The notes under the pieces: generated by a model
The model's input: only the letters and a program-made list of their open reading frames with translations
Database searches by the model: none
What the model was told of the DNA's origin: nothing
Assembly: GCF_029784165.1 (NCBI RefSeq)
Contig: NC_073695.1
Span: forward strand, 279,968,079 to 280,032,078
Source of the DNA: Wyeomyia smithii
Taxonomy: Eukaryota; Arthropoda; Insecta; Diptera; Culicidae
Direction of reading: 5' to 3'
Length of the DNA: 64,000 bases
Part shown: piece after piece, positions 1-14,096 of the stretch
Layout: each line of letters begins with the position of its first letter
Numbering within the stretch: position 1 is the stretch's first letter
Position numbers and translations under genes: made by a program

Positions 1-2064
1 ATGTGCTATTTCAAAATTAATGAAGCCTTCAAAAAGTTGAAATTTTAACTTCCCTACTGCCAACATCACTTGTCATTTCGTTAAATCATAAACTGCGCAT
101 ATCAATTGCGTATTATGTATAAATTGATCCTCGATTCATGCATTGTTTCATATTTATAAAAGCATTTTTATGGACTACAATAATCGACCGCACTAAATGT
201 TTAAAGCAAAATAGTAAAATTTTCCAAGTCAAGGAATACTTCCAACAGTACTTTCAATGAGAGGAGTAATGATATGAAAATTGATTAGTTAAATACCTCT
301 TTGCTATTTGGAGAACGCGTACTCATTTATAGTGTCTCTGTTTGGTTAGCACTATGATCGCGTCATTTTACTAGCCTTAGGTTCATTTCACTTTGACCGG
401 TTATTTCTGAAGTAAACTTTCAACTATGTTGAATTGTGAAATGCATAAATCAAAACTTTGAAAGTTGCTTGCTGCGTATTTTCATTTCTTTGCTTGTGAT
501 GGAAACCGAAGTTTACCAAGGAAGAAGCCCTTTTCCAGAAACCATCAAGCCAAACGGAACGATGCTTGGCACTTTTACTGATTGGGGCCTCATCTTGAAG
601 CCAATTTATTACTTCCGAACATAGTGAGCATCATATCACCCAGCTGAACAGGAGTACCACTAAAGCGACGCTGACGTGGCATGTTGCAGGTCACATTTTT
701 CGTTTATTGCCCACCTTCACTGTGTGGGCTAGATGTATGTGAACTGTCCGTGCTGGCATTTCAAAGAAGGATTGCGGTGGTCATCTTTTTCAATTTATGA
801 AATTGGTTCATTGCTGGGATCTGATTGCGATACAACACAACTGTTGCGGTTTACTAGCTAGTATACGGCTTAGACAAAAATGGCGCTTTGTTAAAATTCA
901 ACTTCGTATATGTACATGAATAATTCGAAAGCTTGAAATATAACAATTTACTTTTTCATGGAATCTCATACGCTAGAGTTAATGAGCAATGCAGTTCACG
1001 TTCTACTCCATAGTTCATAGTCAAGCTTCCAGCTTGAAGAGGAACCAAATTCAAAATTTTCTTGTGGCTGTTTCGAAAATGGAATACTAAACAGTGCATA
1101 TATACAGTCACTTGTAAGCTTGCATTGTGGACACCGAAACCCCATTCATTTTAGAAATGCGTGATTCACGCTTTTTAGACACTCTCCGGTTGGAAACAAT
1201 AACTGTTCCTATTGCTGAAGAGAGCACAAAATGTATTCTGCTAATGTGTTAAAGAGCATTGATTAATTTTGCAGAGATATATGTGCAAGCTGTTGAATAT
1301 GACTACATTTTTATTGGGTCAAAAAATCCAAACGATACATTTTACCCCATAACATATTGCAAATGCAACCGCCGGTAAAGACCAGATATTTATTCCAAGA
1401 ACAAGAGCTACTATTCTCCGTGAATACCATGGTAAAGCGTTTCCGCAGGAAATGTAGGTACCTTGCACTCCCGGTACTTTTTCCTATACACAATTATTTA
1501 CATACCTACATATTAGGGTACAATCTCTCACCAGTAGAAATCCCATGCAGATGAAAGCGTGCGGTTATTGGCGCCGGTTAGAACACGTTCAAAGTTTAAA
1601 ATATACTTATTTCAAGGTTTGCGGGGACATTATCAATTATCCAATGAAGGCAGAATGTGTTTATCAGCAATAAGAAAAATAGATACACAGAACATCCGAT
1701 TTTGTTCAAATTTTGTTCTTTCTGACATAATTTAAGTTTCTTGCCCTTTCTGAGTTAGGGTGGTCTCAAAAATTGTGATTTTTAGACTAGGGTTCCACGG
1801 TCGGCCAAGGGATTGGGAAGCTAACCTAGGGAGACTGCGAAGGCCTTTACTATCTACCTTTGTGCAAAGCAAAACACAATTCGTCTCTGTTTCTTATGTT
1901 ACTAATAAAACGTTCTAAAAGTCGTCCAAGGGGTCACGGAGCGCTTGGTCGATTTTGAAAATTTTGGCAACGAATGAAAGTTTCCTGGATTGGTTTATAA
2001 CGATTTAGATTGCGCAGAACTGCAAAGACATTGCTTTTTTTCTAAAAAGGTATAGCAATCACTG
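1..2064. other. Gene-free stretch, nothing recognised
   Basis: AT-rich sequence with only short random ORFs. No repeat with clear ends, no RNA gene. Confidence 0.7.
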
Positions 2065-2330
2065 GCAAAACCAAAGCTATAAAAGTGATACGAAAGGCCG
2101 AATGTCATATACCTTTCGATTCAGCTCGACTAGCTGAGCATTTTTTGTATGTGTGTATGTATGTACAATTTTTCAAACTTCTAGTTACCGCATAAGTTGC
2201 TATTGAGCATCATACCAATCGGGCTTTTAGTTTAGGCACTATCATCAAAATAAGAAAATCACAAAACCCCAATATCTCAAAGACTACGTAACCGATTTGA
2301 ACAAAATTAATGTCAAAAAACGACCCACCT
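2065..2330. repeat. Mosquito-type intergenic repeat fragment
   Basis: gaaaggccgaatgtcatata, ttcagctcgactagctgagc, a tgtgtgtatgtatgta run and ccaatatctcaaagactacg follow each other in an order I associate with a very common culicine repeat. The call rests on recognition only. Confidence 0.4.
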
Positions 2331-2581
2331 AGTGACTAATGAAATTTATGAAGATTTCGCTAGTGGTTCAAAAGAACAGAAAAAACCGTGATAATGAAGT
2401 GTTTTTTTAAATTAATTGTTCGAAATATTCAAATTATGTTAAAGATAATAACATACTGTCTATTATAATTCGAAAAATACTCACTACTGTCGAAGTTATC
2501 TACTTCTATCTTGTGTGGCAATCAATCATAAACCGTCGACAAAAAAACAAAAAATATAAATTTTAATGTTTGTATGGATGT

Positions 2582-2845
2582 ACACTAAGGTCGTTTTTTA
2601 CGCGGGGGATGCGTTCCAAATTTGTATGGGCCAGCGTAAAAAACGACTTTTTTGAGTTGCAAATATAACAAAGAATAACGTCCTAAAACGTTAAAACGTT
2701 TGAATATAGTAGTGGCCAATCTAGAGACCGAAATTCAATATTGAATTTTTTTGAAAACTGATATATTATCACTCGTGGCCTAAAATGGAAAACGTGACTG
2801 AAATGAGGTCGATATCTTGTACCGTTTTTGAGTAATGGAGGAAGC
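2582..2845 (+). repeat. MITE-like repeat, copy A
   Basis: It begins acactaaggtcgtttttt and soon forms a 14-bp hairpin (gtcgttttttacgc / gcgtaaaaaacgac). The part from about 2703 to 2845 reappears inverted at 23629-23815. The terminal sequence acaNtaaggtcg starts both copies, consistent with inverted terminal repeats. It is non-coding. Confidence 0.65.
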
Positions 2846-5800
2846 AACCATTTCACTATATGAAATTGTCGATATCGAAAAAATCGAAATGCGTGAAACG
2901 TCGAGACCTGATGTTATGCGAAAAAAAAATTGACGAAAATCGATTTCCTAAAAGTCTCAGAAAGTCGATTGTTTTGAAAAAAAAAAATGCGAGATAACAC
3001 GAGATCTCGATGTTTTATGCATTTCAACGTCATTTGGCAGGAAATTGCATTTTTTCATCAATCAAAGAAGTAAAAGTTTTTTAACCGCTTTGAGGCATGT
3101 TTTCCCAAAGTCCGACTGAGCTGAAATTTTGCATAGAGATTTTTTTTCGAGATGATGAAGCTTTTGAGCACTACTTCTAAGCGAAATTTAAATCTTTTTC
3201 ATGCAAGTCATCGCCATCCTAATCTGTATACATGGGTGTGTTTATGCATGTTCGTACGTGAGAATGTATTATCGTATGTATGTTAGTATGCTTGTGTACG
3301 AATACATTTACGAGAAGACATCTGGGATCGATTTCTCTGTTTATTGGGAAATACTCATTTGAAAAGTATTTGTTCATTTTAGATTGAATTTAAGAAATCG
3401 AAAGTCGCCATCTTGGAATTCAAAATGGCGTCTCGGTCAATTTTAGGTCCCTGGACATCATCCTGGTTCTGGAATAAACATATTAAAGGCTGTTTTAAAC
3501 TGTATGCTAGAAACTAGAAATCTCCTATCTCATCTCGGCTTTAGAAAATATGTGATCACACCGCCTACCACGATAAATCCTGATCTAACCTACCATTATA
3601 CTAACACAAATAGCCTTCATGTAATATTCTTAGAGACAAAAAAGGTAATTTTCTTTCGGATGATTTCGTAGGTATATTAGTGATGGTTTCGTATCATACC
3701 TCAGCTTGCCAGGTAAAAAAATACATTCCTCTAATTTGCCCCACACAACGTGAATCATCAGATATTGAAACGAAATAGTCATGCAATTCTACCAAAACCA
3801 ATGCCGCTACTCACAGTGACCAACCGAAAGCCTGTGTTTGAATTTAGTTATCCTTAGAGAAACAAGCTATATTGAGGATATCAGTCTATGTACCAAGTGT
3901 AATTAACTTTCCGAGGTTAGCTTTATTATTCATGGAAATTGGATTGAGAAATTGCTGCAACTATCACTGTAGCAGCAGAGATACCAACAATTAGAAAACA
4001 GTGACACACTGTATATATAATGCAGAGAGTAATAGTTTTTCCATCTTTTGATGATTTTATCGGAAAATCGATAAACGATAGTTGAACGGAAGTTGTCCAT
4101 CGTATAATAATCATATCTAACATACCTATCTTTTTAAGATGATTCTAGCTATTTAATGAACTCTAATTGAGCTACTGATTCCGCGTTCGAGCTCTCTTCA
4201 TTTGCTTCTTAGCTCTTGTCATTAGCTTGTAGTCACGTCTTCATTTTTGTTTAGCTTCGCACTGGAATCCTTTTTCCCTAACGAGGTAATTTTCGCTCAT
4301 CAGCACATTGTCTTGTAATGAACAGAATAGTATTGATATCTTCTGTTGTTTACTTGGTTTCTAATATGAAACGAATATCATTTCTGACAGTTTTCGATAA
4401 TTATTAATTTTAGAGATTTTACCTTATAGTTCGTTTGTTTGATAATTTTTGCTATTAGGTGACCTTATTTGATCTCGAACTAGTGATAAGGCTAAAAGGT
4501 AAATTCATTGAAAGGAAGTGACTAACAAGCCCCGGGTAGTCCTACTTGTGTTGCTTCTCGGCAGCATCTTGGAAGAAAGATTTTCCGGGCAACGGAGCAG
4601 ATGCTAATTAGCGGAATTATACGGCCTGGGCAACTCTTTCCTATGCTTTTTGCTATACAGTGAAATCCATGCCTCAAACCGCAAAAAAGGGCGAAAAAAT
4701 ACTCAACAAAACAAGCACTGGCAGCGAATCTCGGCGCCAAAAGACTCTCATGAGAGCAAAAAAGTTTTGCTAATTAAATAGATAATCCACTTATGAGATG
4801 TGCTGTAAATGAGGATAAACTACAAGAAATTACTCTTAGGAGAAAAGTAACTTTTGCTGGCTAGAAATGAAAATCGGGTTTGCAGTTTGCCGCTTTTAGT
4901 GCAAGCTGAAAAGTAATAGTGTTTGTTATACGCATCGCCAGCAAGACGACGTTTCTACTGAATTCGAATTTTAAGAAAGAGACTGTGCTGTATCGATCAA
5001 TTTACAATAATCGCTTGAATGCTCCAGATATAAATTCATACTCAAACGGTACTCACATCTCAAACTATTAAAGCGTATTTCCTGCTTTATTGGTGTTTTC
5101 ATCACATTGGATAGGTATAAAGTGTCATATTACACATCCTGTGCTTCTTCACAGTCTGCCTATCAAGTACAGCAAATAACATATCAATCGAGACGTGTCC
5201 TGGGGGACCGTGTATGTAAAGCAATTTGTTTGCCGCGTCTATAGATCGATCTTATTCGCTCTCTGCATGTGGATGGATTGTCATATTACTTTTATGTGTG
5301 AATGTGGGCAGTTGCCTACACGCAAAAGTTAGATGAAAACCATATCAATTGTGTGCGAAATTAGCGCATTTTTCGGTTTGATAATAACGAAGGTGTCTCA
5401 GCTTCGACGCATCTTTTGTACCGTGTTATGTGTATTAGTGAAATTATTCGAAAAACTGTTAAATCTGCTTCAAGCTAGTTTTATGTATTCGCTGGATAGC
5501 TGCCGCGTTGCAATAATTGCTTAAGCTCAAACTTTTGCGTGTATAAAGACGCGGATGGTGGATAGATCTGTTCCTTGCGTAACATTGTTTCTAAAAAATT
5601 CAAACCATTTCACTTCTTTGCAAAAGTAAGTCGAAATCCTAAAAGCAAACATCTGAATACGCCATTACGTGCGGGCGTAAATTAAAATATTGTTCTATGT
5701 ATGATTTAAGCAATATTATGACACAGTCAATGGCCATGAGAAAAAACGTGGGAGGAATGGAAGGGGTGAAAAGGTCACAAAATACCACGCAAGGGGGTAA

Positions 5801-6128
5801 CGGGTTACATATCAAACCACGTGTTTTTTCCTGACCGTTAAATGCCATTCCATCCAGTCAGGAATTATTATTGTTTTTACTAACAACCAATGCATGCGAT
5901 TGGTTGCTGATACTCGAATAGCGCGCTGGTGGTTTTGTGATTGCTTTTAAAAAAGCTAATGTAAACTTATCTTTGAAGTAATGCAAATTGTTTTAAATTA
6001 ATAAAAATTATCAGGACGATATTATGCAAAAAGAAATTATAATTGAAATAATCGGTGCTTTGTATGTATGTATCTGTTCGTATGTGTATGTCCGGAGTGT
6101 ATTCACATTCTTGCAATGCATGGAACTT
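2846..6128. other. Gene-free stretch
   Basis: A-rich sequence to about 3200, probably repeat-derived (tccgactgagctgaaatttt, cgagatctcg), then AT-rich DNA without supported features up to the LINE. Short ORFs near 4522 and 5639 show no coding character. Confidence 0.65.
3402..3429. repeat. Short palindrome tcgccatcttggaattcaaaatggcg
   Basis: An imperfect 25-bp inverted repeat centred on gaattc. Similar (c)gccattttg blocks recur near 24270, 24682 and 24727, suggesting shared repeat ancestry. Confidence 0.4.
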
Positions 6129-6522
6129 TTTTTTTCTTCATCTATAGTTTATTTGACACGGCACAAATACAATTCAATGTTTAACGGCGCCAATTATATC
6201 TGGTAGCTTACTTTCTGAAGTAGCTTAATAACTAAGAGCAAATTTTTTATCCTCGCTGCCGACTACGAGCTGAAACTAAATCTAACTTAAAGCTAGAATA
6301 TTTTGCATTAAAAGCACAGGTTTGCTGTTTGATGATTTTCATTGCCATAGGTAAGCAGCATATTAAATTTGTTCCGCTGCTGGGCCAAGATATTACGGGC
6401 TGGCATATTGGGTTGTTTCCATCGGGCCTTGAGAGTATCGTGCGGGTCTGATTGCTGTTTCCGGATCCGGGGTCTTAACGTGTTCTTGTCGTTTGGTTGG
6501 ATGTAGGCGGAAGGAGATAGGA

Positions 6523-9500
6523 CTAAACTGGGGCGTGGATGGATTTCAGGAAAACGTATATAAGGGACATGTAGGATAGGTCACGGTGCGCCAAGACATC
6601 ACGAACAGGAACAGCCGGCTGCCTACCTTCGGCCTGCAGGGAAGCTATTAATCTAGACCTGGCGTCACGGTGTACAGGGCATGACCAAACAACGTGCTCT
6701 ATGTCGTGATAACCTTCACCACAGGCACAGATACCACTTTCCCCGAGCCCAACACGACGGAGATGCGCGTCAAATCTATAGTGATTGGACATAAGCCGGG
6801 ACATCACGCAAATGAAATCCCGACCTACATCCAACTCCTTGAACCACGGGTTCGTCGACACCTTGGGGATTATGGAATGTAACCACCTTCCCAGTTCCCC
6901 CTTGGTCCAAGAATTTTGCCAACTGATGATCGTATTCTGACGTACAAATGCGAAAAATTCATTAAAGGCAATTGGTCTTTCATAAATATCACCGTTTGTT
7001 GCGCCCACCTTAGCTAAAGAGTCCGCTTTCTCATTACCCGGTATCGAGCAGTGAGAGCAGTGGGTCCCGCTAAGGTAATCTGAGTAGATTTTTCGGATAA
7101 AGCACCCAGATGTTCCCGTATTTTCCCCAGGAAATACGGACAGTGCTTAACATCTTTCATCGATCGGAGAGCCTCAATGGAACTGAGACTGTCCGTAAAG
7201 ATGAAATAATGGTCCGTGGGCATTTTTTCGATAATCCCTAGGGTGTACTGAATTGCAGCTAATTCTGCGACGTAAACAGAAGCAGGATTATCGAGCTTAT
7301 GGGAGACGGTTAAATTGTTATTGAAGATACAGAAGCCAGTGGACCCATCGATAAGTGATCCGTCAGTGTAGAACATATTGTTGCAGTTGATGTTTCGATA
7401 TTTATTGGAAAAAAATTTGGGGATCTGCTGCACGCGTAAATGATCCGGGATTCCACGAGTTTCTTCTATCATGGATGTATCGAAAAACACAGTAGAATCA
7501 GAAGTATTTAATAAGTTGACACGATTTGGAATATTCGGAGAAGGGTTAATATTTTGTGACATGTGATTGAAATACAATGTCATAAAACGGGTTTGAGAAT
7601 TAAGTTCGATTAACCTTTCAAAATTTTCAATCATAGGACGGTTCAAGACCTCACATTTGATAAGAATACGAGAAGACAGGCTCCAGAAGCGGTTTTTCAA
7701 TGGTAGTACTCCAGCTAAGATCTCCAAACTCATCGTACGGGTCGATTGCATGCAACCCAAGGCGATACGCAAACAACGATATTGTATTCGCTCCAGTTTG
7801 ATCAAATGTGTGTTTGCTGCGGAGCGGAAGCAGAAACACCCGTACTCAATGACAGACAATATCGTTGTTTGGTAAAGCCTTATAAGGTCTCCTGGGTGGG
7901 CTCCCCACCATTGCCGGTTATTGTACGAAGAAAATTCACTCTTTGTTGGCTTTTTTTCATCAGATACCTAACGTGACAACCCCAGGTGCCTTTAGAGTCG
8001 AACCAGACACCAAGATACTTGTGTACCAAAACCTGAGAAATCGTTTTACCCATTAATTGTGGCTGGAGCTGAGCAGGTTCATGCTTCCTAGAAAAAACTA
8101 CTATCTCAGTCTTCTCCGGAAAGAATTCGATACCTAGCTGTAGAGCCCAAGCAGACAAATTGTCCAAGGTATCTTGCAATGGTCCTTGCAAATCGGCAGC
8201 TTTGGCTCCTGTAACAGAAACCACGCTGTCGTCTGCAAGTTGTCTTATCGTGCATGAATTTGCCAGACATTCGTCGATGTCATTTACATAAAAATTGTAA
8301 AGAAGGGGGCTTAAACATGAGCCCTGGGGAAGACCCATGTAGCTAATTCGAAAAGTTGCCAAATCGCCATGCGTAAAATGCATGTGCTTTTCGAACAACA
8401 AATTGTGCAAAAAATTATTCAAAATTGAAGAAAATCCTTGTCGGTGAAGTTTGCCCGAAAGAATGTCAATAGAAACGGAATCAAAAGCCCCCTTAATGTC
8501 CAAGAACGCAGACGCCATTTGTTCCTTGCGACCATACGCCAGCTGGATATCTGTTGAAAGCAACGCAAGACAATCATTCGTCCCTTTGGCACGGCGGAAA
8601 CCAAATTGAGTATCTGACAGTAGACCATTTGATTCGACCCAGTGGTCTAAACGACGGAGTATCATTTTCTCCATCAATTTCCGGATACAGGATAGCATTG
8701 CAATCGGCCTATAGGAGTTGTGATCAGAGGCTGGTTTTCCCGGTTTTTGGATGGCGATCACCCTCACTTTCCTCCAATCCTGCGGTACAATATTTTGCTC
8801 CAGGAACTTATTGAACAAGTTCAACAAGTACCTCTTGGCATTGCCGGGTAGATTCTTCAACAAGTTGAATTTGATTCTATCTAACCCAGGCGCGTTATTG
8901 TTACAGGACTGGAGGGCAATTGAAAATTCTGCCATCGTAAAAGGTGATTCTATCGCGTCGTGGCCCGGAGACGCATCGCGAACAAAGTTTTGCGCAGGAA
9001 CAGAGTCCGGACATACTTCCTGGCAAAATCAAATATCCACCGACTTGAAGACTCCTCGCTTTCGTTGACCGTTACGCGATTCCGCATTCTTCGGGCTGTG
9101 TTCCAAAGAGTGCTCATCGATGTCTCCCTCGACGTCTCGTTCACGAACCGACGCCAATATCCGCGTTTCTTTGCTTTAGCCAGGCTTTTAAGCTTGGTAT
9201 TAAGCTCCGAATACCGTATATAGTCGTCGGGTATACCTCCCTTCTGGAAGGCCAAAAACGCGTCGGATCTTTGCGTGTAGACATCGGAGCACTCTTGGTC
9301 CCATCACGGAGTGGGAGGCCGTTCTTTGATCGTTACGCCGTGATATTTCTTCGTTTGAGCTTGCAACGCGGCGTCGAGAATCAAGCCCGCGAGGAGGTTG
9401 TATTCTTCAAGTGGTGGATGATGTTGAATCGACTCGACCGCTTTTGAAATCATTTTCTCGTATAACTTCCAATCGACATTCCGTGTGAGGTCATACGGAA

Positions 9501-10209
9501 TGTCAATTGGTCGCATGCGAGTTGACCCGTTTGTAATTGAAATAAGAAGAGGCAGATGGTCGCTACCGTGAGGATCGAGGATTACCTTCCATGTGCAATC
9601 CAACCGTAGCGACGTCGAACATAAGGATAGATCCAAAGCGCTTGGGCGCGCTGGAGGTTTCGGGATACGTGTCATTTAACCGTTGTTTAAAATAGTCATG
9701 TCGAAGTCATCGCAAAGGTTATAGATTAAAGAGGAGCGGTTATCATTGTAAGGGGAACCCCAAGCCACACCATGAGAGTTGAAGTCTCCCAAAATCAAAC
9801 GTGGCGAGGGAAGAAGTTCTATTAAATCAAAGAGCAGCCGTTGCCCAACCTGTGCTCTGGGAGGAAAATATATTGAGGCAATACAAAGCTCTTTACCTTG
9901 TATTGTCATTTGACATGCGACAACTTCGATGCCTGGAATCGAGGGGAGGTTAATACGATAGAAAGAATAACACTTTTTAATCCCTAAAAGTACTCCTCCA
10001 TATGGGGTGTCTCGATCAAGGCGAATAATATTAAAATCATGGAAGTTGAGATCAATATTTGAAGTAAGCCAAGTTTCACAAAGGGAAAATGCATCGCATT
10101 TGTTTTTATTTATCAAAACTTTAAACGAATCAATTTTTGGTAAAATACTTCTACAATTCCACTGTAAGACAGAGATAGAATCCTTCATATACGCAGTTGA
10201 ATTAGGCAT
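6523..10209 (-). pseudogene. LINE ORF2 relic (endonuclease, reverse transcriptase, RNase H), copy 1
   Basis: In order on the minus strand: an AP-endonuclease domain (LQWNCRS, CETWL, LILGDFNSHG, GSDHLP), a reverse transcriptase (AFLDIKGAFDSV, LPQGSCLSPLLYNFY, QLADDS), an RNase H domain (FYTDGS, VAELAA, FTDSLSS) and a C-terminal C/H motif (CACGEGYHDIEHVVWSC). The start ATG (10207-10209) overlaps the ORF1 stop. Compared with copy 2 it carries a stop after ILNNG (about 9676), a TGG-to-TGA change (about 9304), a one-base loss near 9018, a one-base loss near 7910 and an indel near 7062 that removes the RNase H histidine region. It cannot make an intact protein. Confidence 0.88.
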
Positions 10210-10454
10210 CGAAGGATACAATCGCTGCAAGGAGGGGCCATTGGGCAGTCAACTGCTTCAAAAATGATCTAACTGTTGGGAGGAATGCTGTAAGAAAAAT
10301 TTTAATTGGATCGGGTACATTGAAATTTTCAAAAATCCAGTCCACAATGTCAGAAAATTTCACTAATCCAGAGTTTGTTTTATCAACTGGGAGTGCAAAA
10401 GGAACAACTGGGGTTTCAGATGTTCCTGGCAGTGCTGGGAACTCCTTCTGGGAC
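10202..10454 (-). pseudogene. LINE ORF1 3' fragment, copy 1
   Basis: About 80 codons matching the C-terminal end of ORF1 in copy 2 (EFPALPGTSE ... LAAIVSFDA). It stops at TAA 10202-10204, overlapping the ORF2 start. Everything upstream, including the zinc knuckles, is lost by truncation. Confidence 0.8.
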
Positions 10455-10939
10455 ACATTCATGAATATTTTTTGTGACAAAGTTCTAAAATAAAACATAC
10501 TATTCGTGACCAACTCACGAACATTGCTATTTTAGTGTTTTTTTTATTTCGCCGATTAAATTTAGAAATGATTGAGTGTGTGTATATAAGTAATAACATA
10601 GAACAAGTGTAAATGCCAAGAGCTATTAATAAATGCAATCCCATTTTCATGGAGAAAGTATATCGCCTACCCCTCAAAATTTTCAAGCGCCTTCAAAAAA
10701 AATAGGTTTTAGATAGTATTCGTAAAATTTTTAATATTTTAGGAACACGAGAAAATAATTTTGTTGATCTTTTAAGGCAAATGTGTTCTTATAAGTGACT
10801 CCTGTTGTAATTTTGCTACAAAATACATGCAAAATTTTCAAGAGAAACGGTCATATTATGGTTTAATTTTATAATGGACTGTTTTCGCCGCTTTTAGCAA
10901 GTATTTCCCCCGTTTTAGTGAGCCAGCAAACTTCAGGTG

Positions 10940-11800
10940 TTCGTCACCAATTATTCTTGGTGACTTTTGTAAACAAGATGCATTCCTCCGGTTATAGATC
11001 AACTGATACGGGGACTCATTTGAGCCAATACCAATCGAACGTTAGTTTCAGGGAATATGTAACCTTATTAAATTGAACGATTTTTTTTTGTTACTTGGTT
11101 AAAAAAGGATAGTCACTAAAATCCCGCGGAACTTGCAGAAAGATCACATATACTTCAATGACAACATTTGGCACATGTTTCATTACAAAAGTCACGGTGA
11201 CTAAATAGTAACATTTGTTGGCCAAAGCCCGATGTTTACTTGTTCTGATTTTTATTTAAATCAAAAGAGGTGATTAATAAAATCACTGTGACAATGTTTA
11301 TAACTTATAATTTTTTTAAAGAGGTCACGAACTCTATTAAACAAAACTTTTATCAAATATTTTCTTACAAAAATCACAGTGACTAACTTGGGAAACTATT
11401 TCTATAAAAAAGTCACTGTGCATTTGTCAGAAAAATTCAAATGTACCTCTTAATTTCTTAGTGACTATTGTAAGACAAAAAGCCATTTGTACTTCAAATT
11501 ATCACCGTGACTACGTAATGAAAAAAATACTTTCGTTTAACAAGTGAAATGGTTTCGTCTGTGACTCTTTAGAGAGAAATAAATAAATTGTAGTTCAATG
11601 ATCACGGAAACAAAATAAAAGAAATATTTGTTTTTGGATCATAGCTTTAGTGTCTTTTGTAAGAAAATAAACATAAGTTTTTCTATAAAAAGTAATGGTT
11701 ACTCGATTACAAAAACTATTTCCATATTATTTTAAAAACGTTCGGGGGACAATTGTAAGAAAAAAGTCCTATTTTATTTGTGACTCTCGTGCGGATTGGG
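10940..11800. repeat. Decayed tandem repeat, ~90-bp period, GTCACnGTGAC motif
   Basis: The palindromic core (g/a)TCACnGTGac stands at 11191, 11282, 11373, 11411 and 11501, spaced 91, 91, 38 and 90 bp. A second motif, gTGACTnTTGTAAGA, recurs at 10961, 11461, 11649 and 11746. Two segments (11460-11511 and 11560-11606) align along their length. The array is strongly diverged and non-coding. Confidence 0.6.
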
Positions 11801-14084
11801 TTAGATAAATAAAAGTTTTTCATAGTTAGTCCAGACAAATTTTTCAAAAAAGTTTGTAAAGTTGTTTGCTTTAGTAAGGCCTCACCAAGTTTCATCAGGT
11901 TCTTTGAGGGTGCTGCCAGCCCAAGGAACAATGCACCCAACAGGAAAAAAACCAACCACACTCATGTTTAAATAGTTTCTATTTGTAAAATGGGTACCTT
12001 ATTTGACACAATGTCGTAGACACTAAGTATATAAACACTAAACAAAAAATATATATTCTTGTGAAACCAACCAAGTATCAACTTACATTTATGCGAAAAT
12101 AAACATTTAATATTTGTAAGCTTGCAACTGAATCTTACCGTGCAAAATATCGTTGAAACACCAACACTCCAACAGATTTGGTCATTTTCTAATAATTTCA
12201 CGTCCAATTGTTCTATTAGGACTGCTGTGTGAGATGTTGAAAAAGTCTCTATTCCCTCCATGAACATTATAATCTTCAGTTTGACGTCCGGTCTAAATGA
12301 TAGCCCTCGCGCGTTGGGATTACTTTGTTGACGGCAAGAATTCAATTACTTGTAAGCGGTTCTCTTCCTCCCGATGGGGATCGTTCGAATGAAATATCTT
12401 GGTGTAAGAAGACAGTTTCGGTCTCCATCGTGGCTGTAACTTGCAGTGGTATTGGGATTATCTTTTTTGTGTGTTCTGAAACAATACAGGAGGGTGATTG
12501 TAACAATTGATAATGAGCATGATTTTAAAGTTTACCGCATAATCAAACAATAAACAAATAGATTTTTTGAATATTGTTTTTTTATTTGTTTAAGATGCAA
12601 CGATCATTTTATGTGTTCAAATGCATGGAAAATTGCTTACCTTAATATAGCTATTAAAATAACAACTGCTCTTAATAAACAAGTACCAAGTGCATCTATA
12701 GAAATCAGAGGTTCCGATTAAACGGTACTAAGCTGAAACTATGCTGCGGGAATCCAACAATATAAGGCGCGTACTGAACTTCTGTGGAACGAGCTCGAAT
12801 TCCTTTCAGACGCTACTACCGGGTCTCTATGAGAAGCTAGGAAGCCAACAGTATAACCCCACAATGATAACAAGAAGGAGGTTGCTGCACGGAATTGATA
12901 TACGTGACGGTATCGCAGGAACGTGATCGAATGGTTCAGCTGATGCAGTGGCCACAATAGATTGGACATAGCTGGCGGTGGTGGGTTGAATTGATTAGAT
13001 TACCTCATGTGGAGAACTAGTTTATGGTTTGCTCTCTATACCTAATACATTCGTGGTCAATCAGCGATTTGATTTCTCTTGCATCAACAAGCCACTAAAT
13101 CAAAGCTTTCCGGTAGGTGGGCGTATCATTGTATCACACTGAGAATGCTGCTGTATCATCTTGAGATGCCGCTTGTATGTGGATGTTAACAGGTGAAAAC
13201 ACGAAATTTGGAACGTGGAAAAACAATGTACAATGGATATGACATTATATCGTAGTATTCAGTACTACCATTTGTATGTGTTTGAACAAAAATACTTTGT
13301 TTCAGTTTAATTAAGAAACAGCTCCCAAAATTAAACAGATTGTTTCTCGCAAGCTTGAGTGATGTGTAAGCAATAAAGTCGTTGAGGTAAATAAATAATT
13401 GAAAAACAATCATAAATTATATCAAGACATATGTCCGTCTATGACAAATCATAGCAAATTTCATTATGTATCACCGGAAAGTAGTTGCGCACGTTGTACA
13501 TCGATAATATGAATATTTTAAAATCTTTCTAAGAGTAACTTTTTTTTCGTAGTCTATTTCTGGAAGAAAAACTTTAGTAATTGCTCAATTAGGTCTATTC
13601 CAAAATCACCTATCATTTGTCCGAGACTGCATTATGATGTGTCAAAAATGTTGTATATTACATTCTAAATCTGCTGTCTTTCAAAGTTTGACTTCGGATG
13701 AGAGCATTCACGCGTTGGGACACATCACATTAAATGCTTGTCGAAATAAAAAGATTTCCAGAGAACAAAATACTGTCTACCGTATCAATTTAGTTACTAA
13801 GTGTTGTTTTTTCCCAGCGGAGTTCGTTTGAATAAAGTTTGCCTGTAAGCTCTTTCGTATAAAATACCTAACTATGTATACGTTTTACGAGACCGTCAAA
13901 GTAATAAATTTCAAATATTGTTGAATGACGTTATTTTTAATTTCAAAATTCTGTAACCACTCAAAGAATTGCAACTTGAAGCGTACCTACTTACGTTAAT
14001 ACTCTTGCTGCTCATTTGCAATAATTTGTGGTTACTAACGCATCAATATAGAATGGAATATTTTTTAAATTAAAATCATTTTGC
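11801..14084. other. Gene-free stretch
   Basis: AT-rich. The longest frame, 125 codons at 11968-12345 on the minus strand, has no recognisable domain. Nothing else seen. Confidence 0.65.
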
Positions 14085-14096
14085 AATTCACATTAT

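Larger units (their letters stand above)
6129..10454 (-). mobile_element. I-clade non-LTR retrotransposon, copy 1, 5'-truncated
   Basis: It is nearly identical over its length to the longer copy at 46110-53054. The 3' end lies at 6129 next to a T run (the A-tail read on the minus strand). The 5' end breaks off at about 10454 inside ORF1, where the two copies stop matching. Loss of the 5' end is the usual result of incomplete target-primed reverse transcription. I could not find a clear target-site duplication. Confidence 0.9.

Noticed and set aside
6129..10454. Target-site duplication for LINE copy 1
   Set aside because: The flanks (gcaatgcatggaac on the left, acattcatgaat on the right) share only short chance-level similarity.
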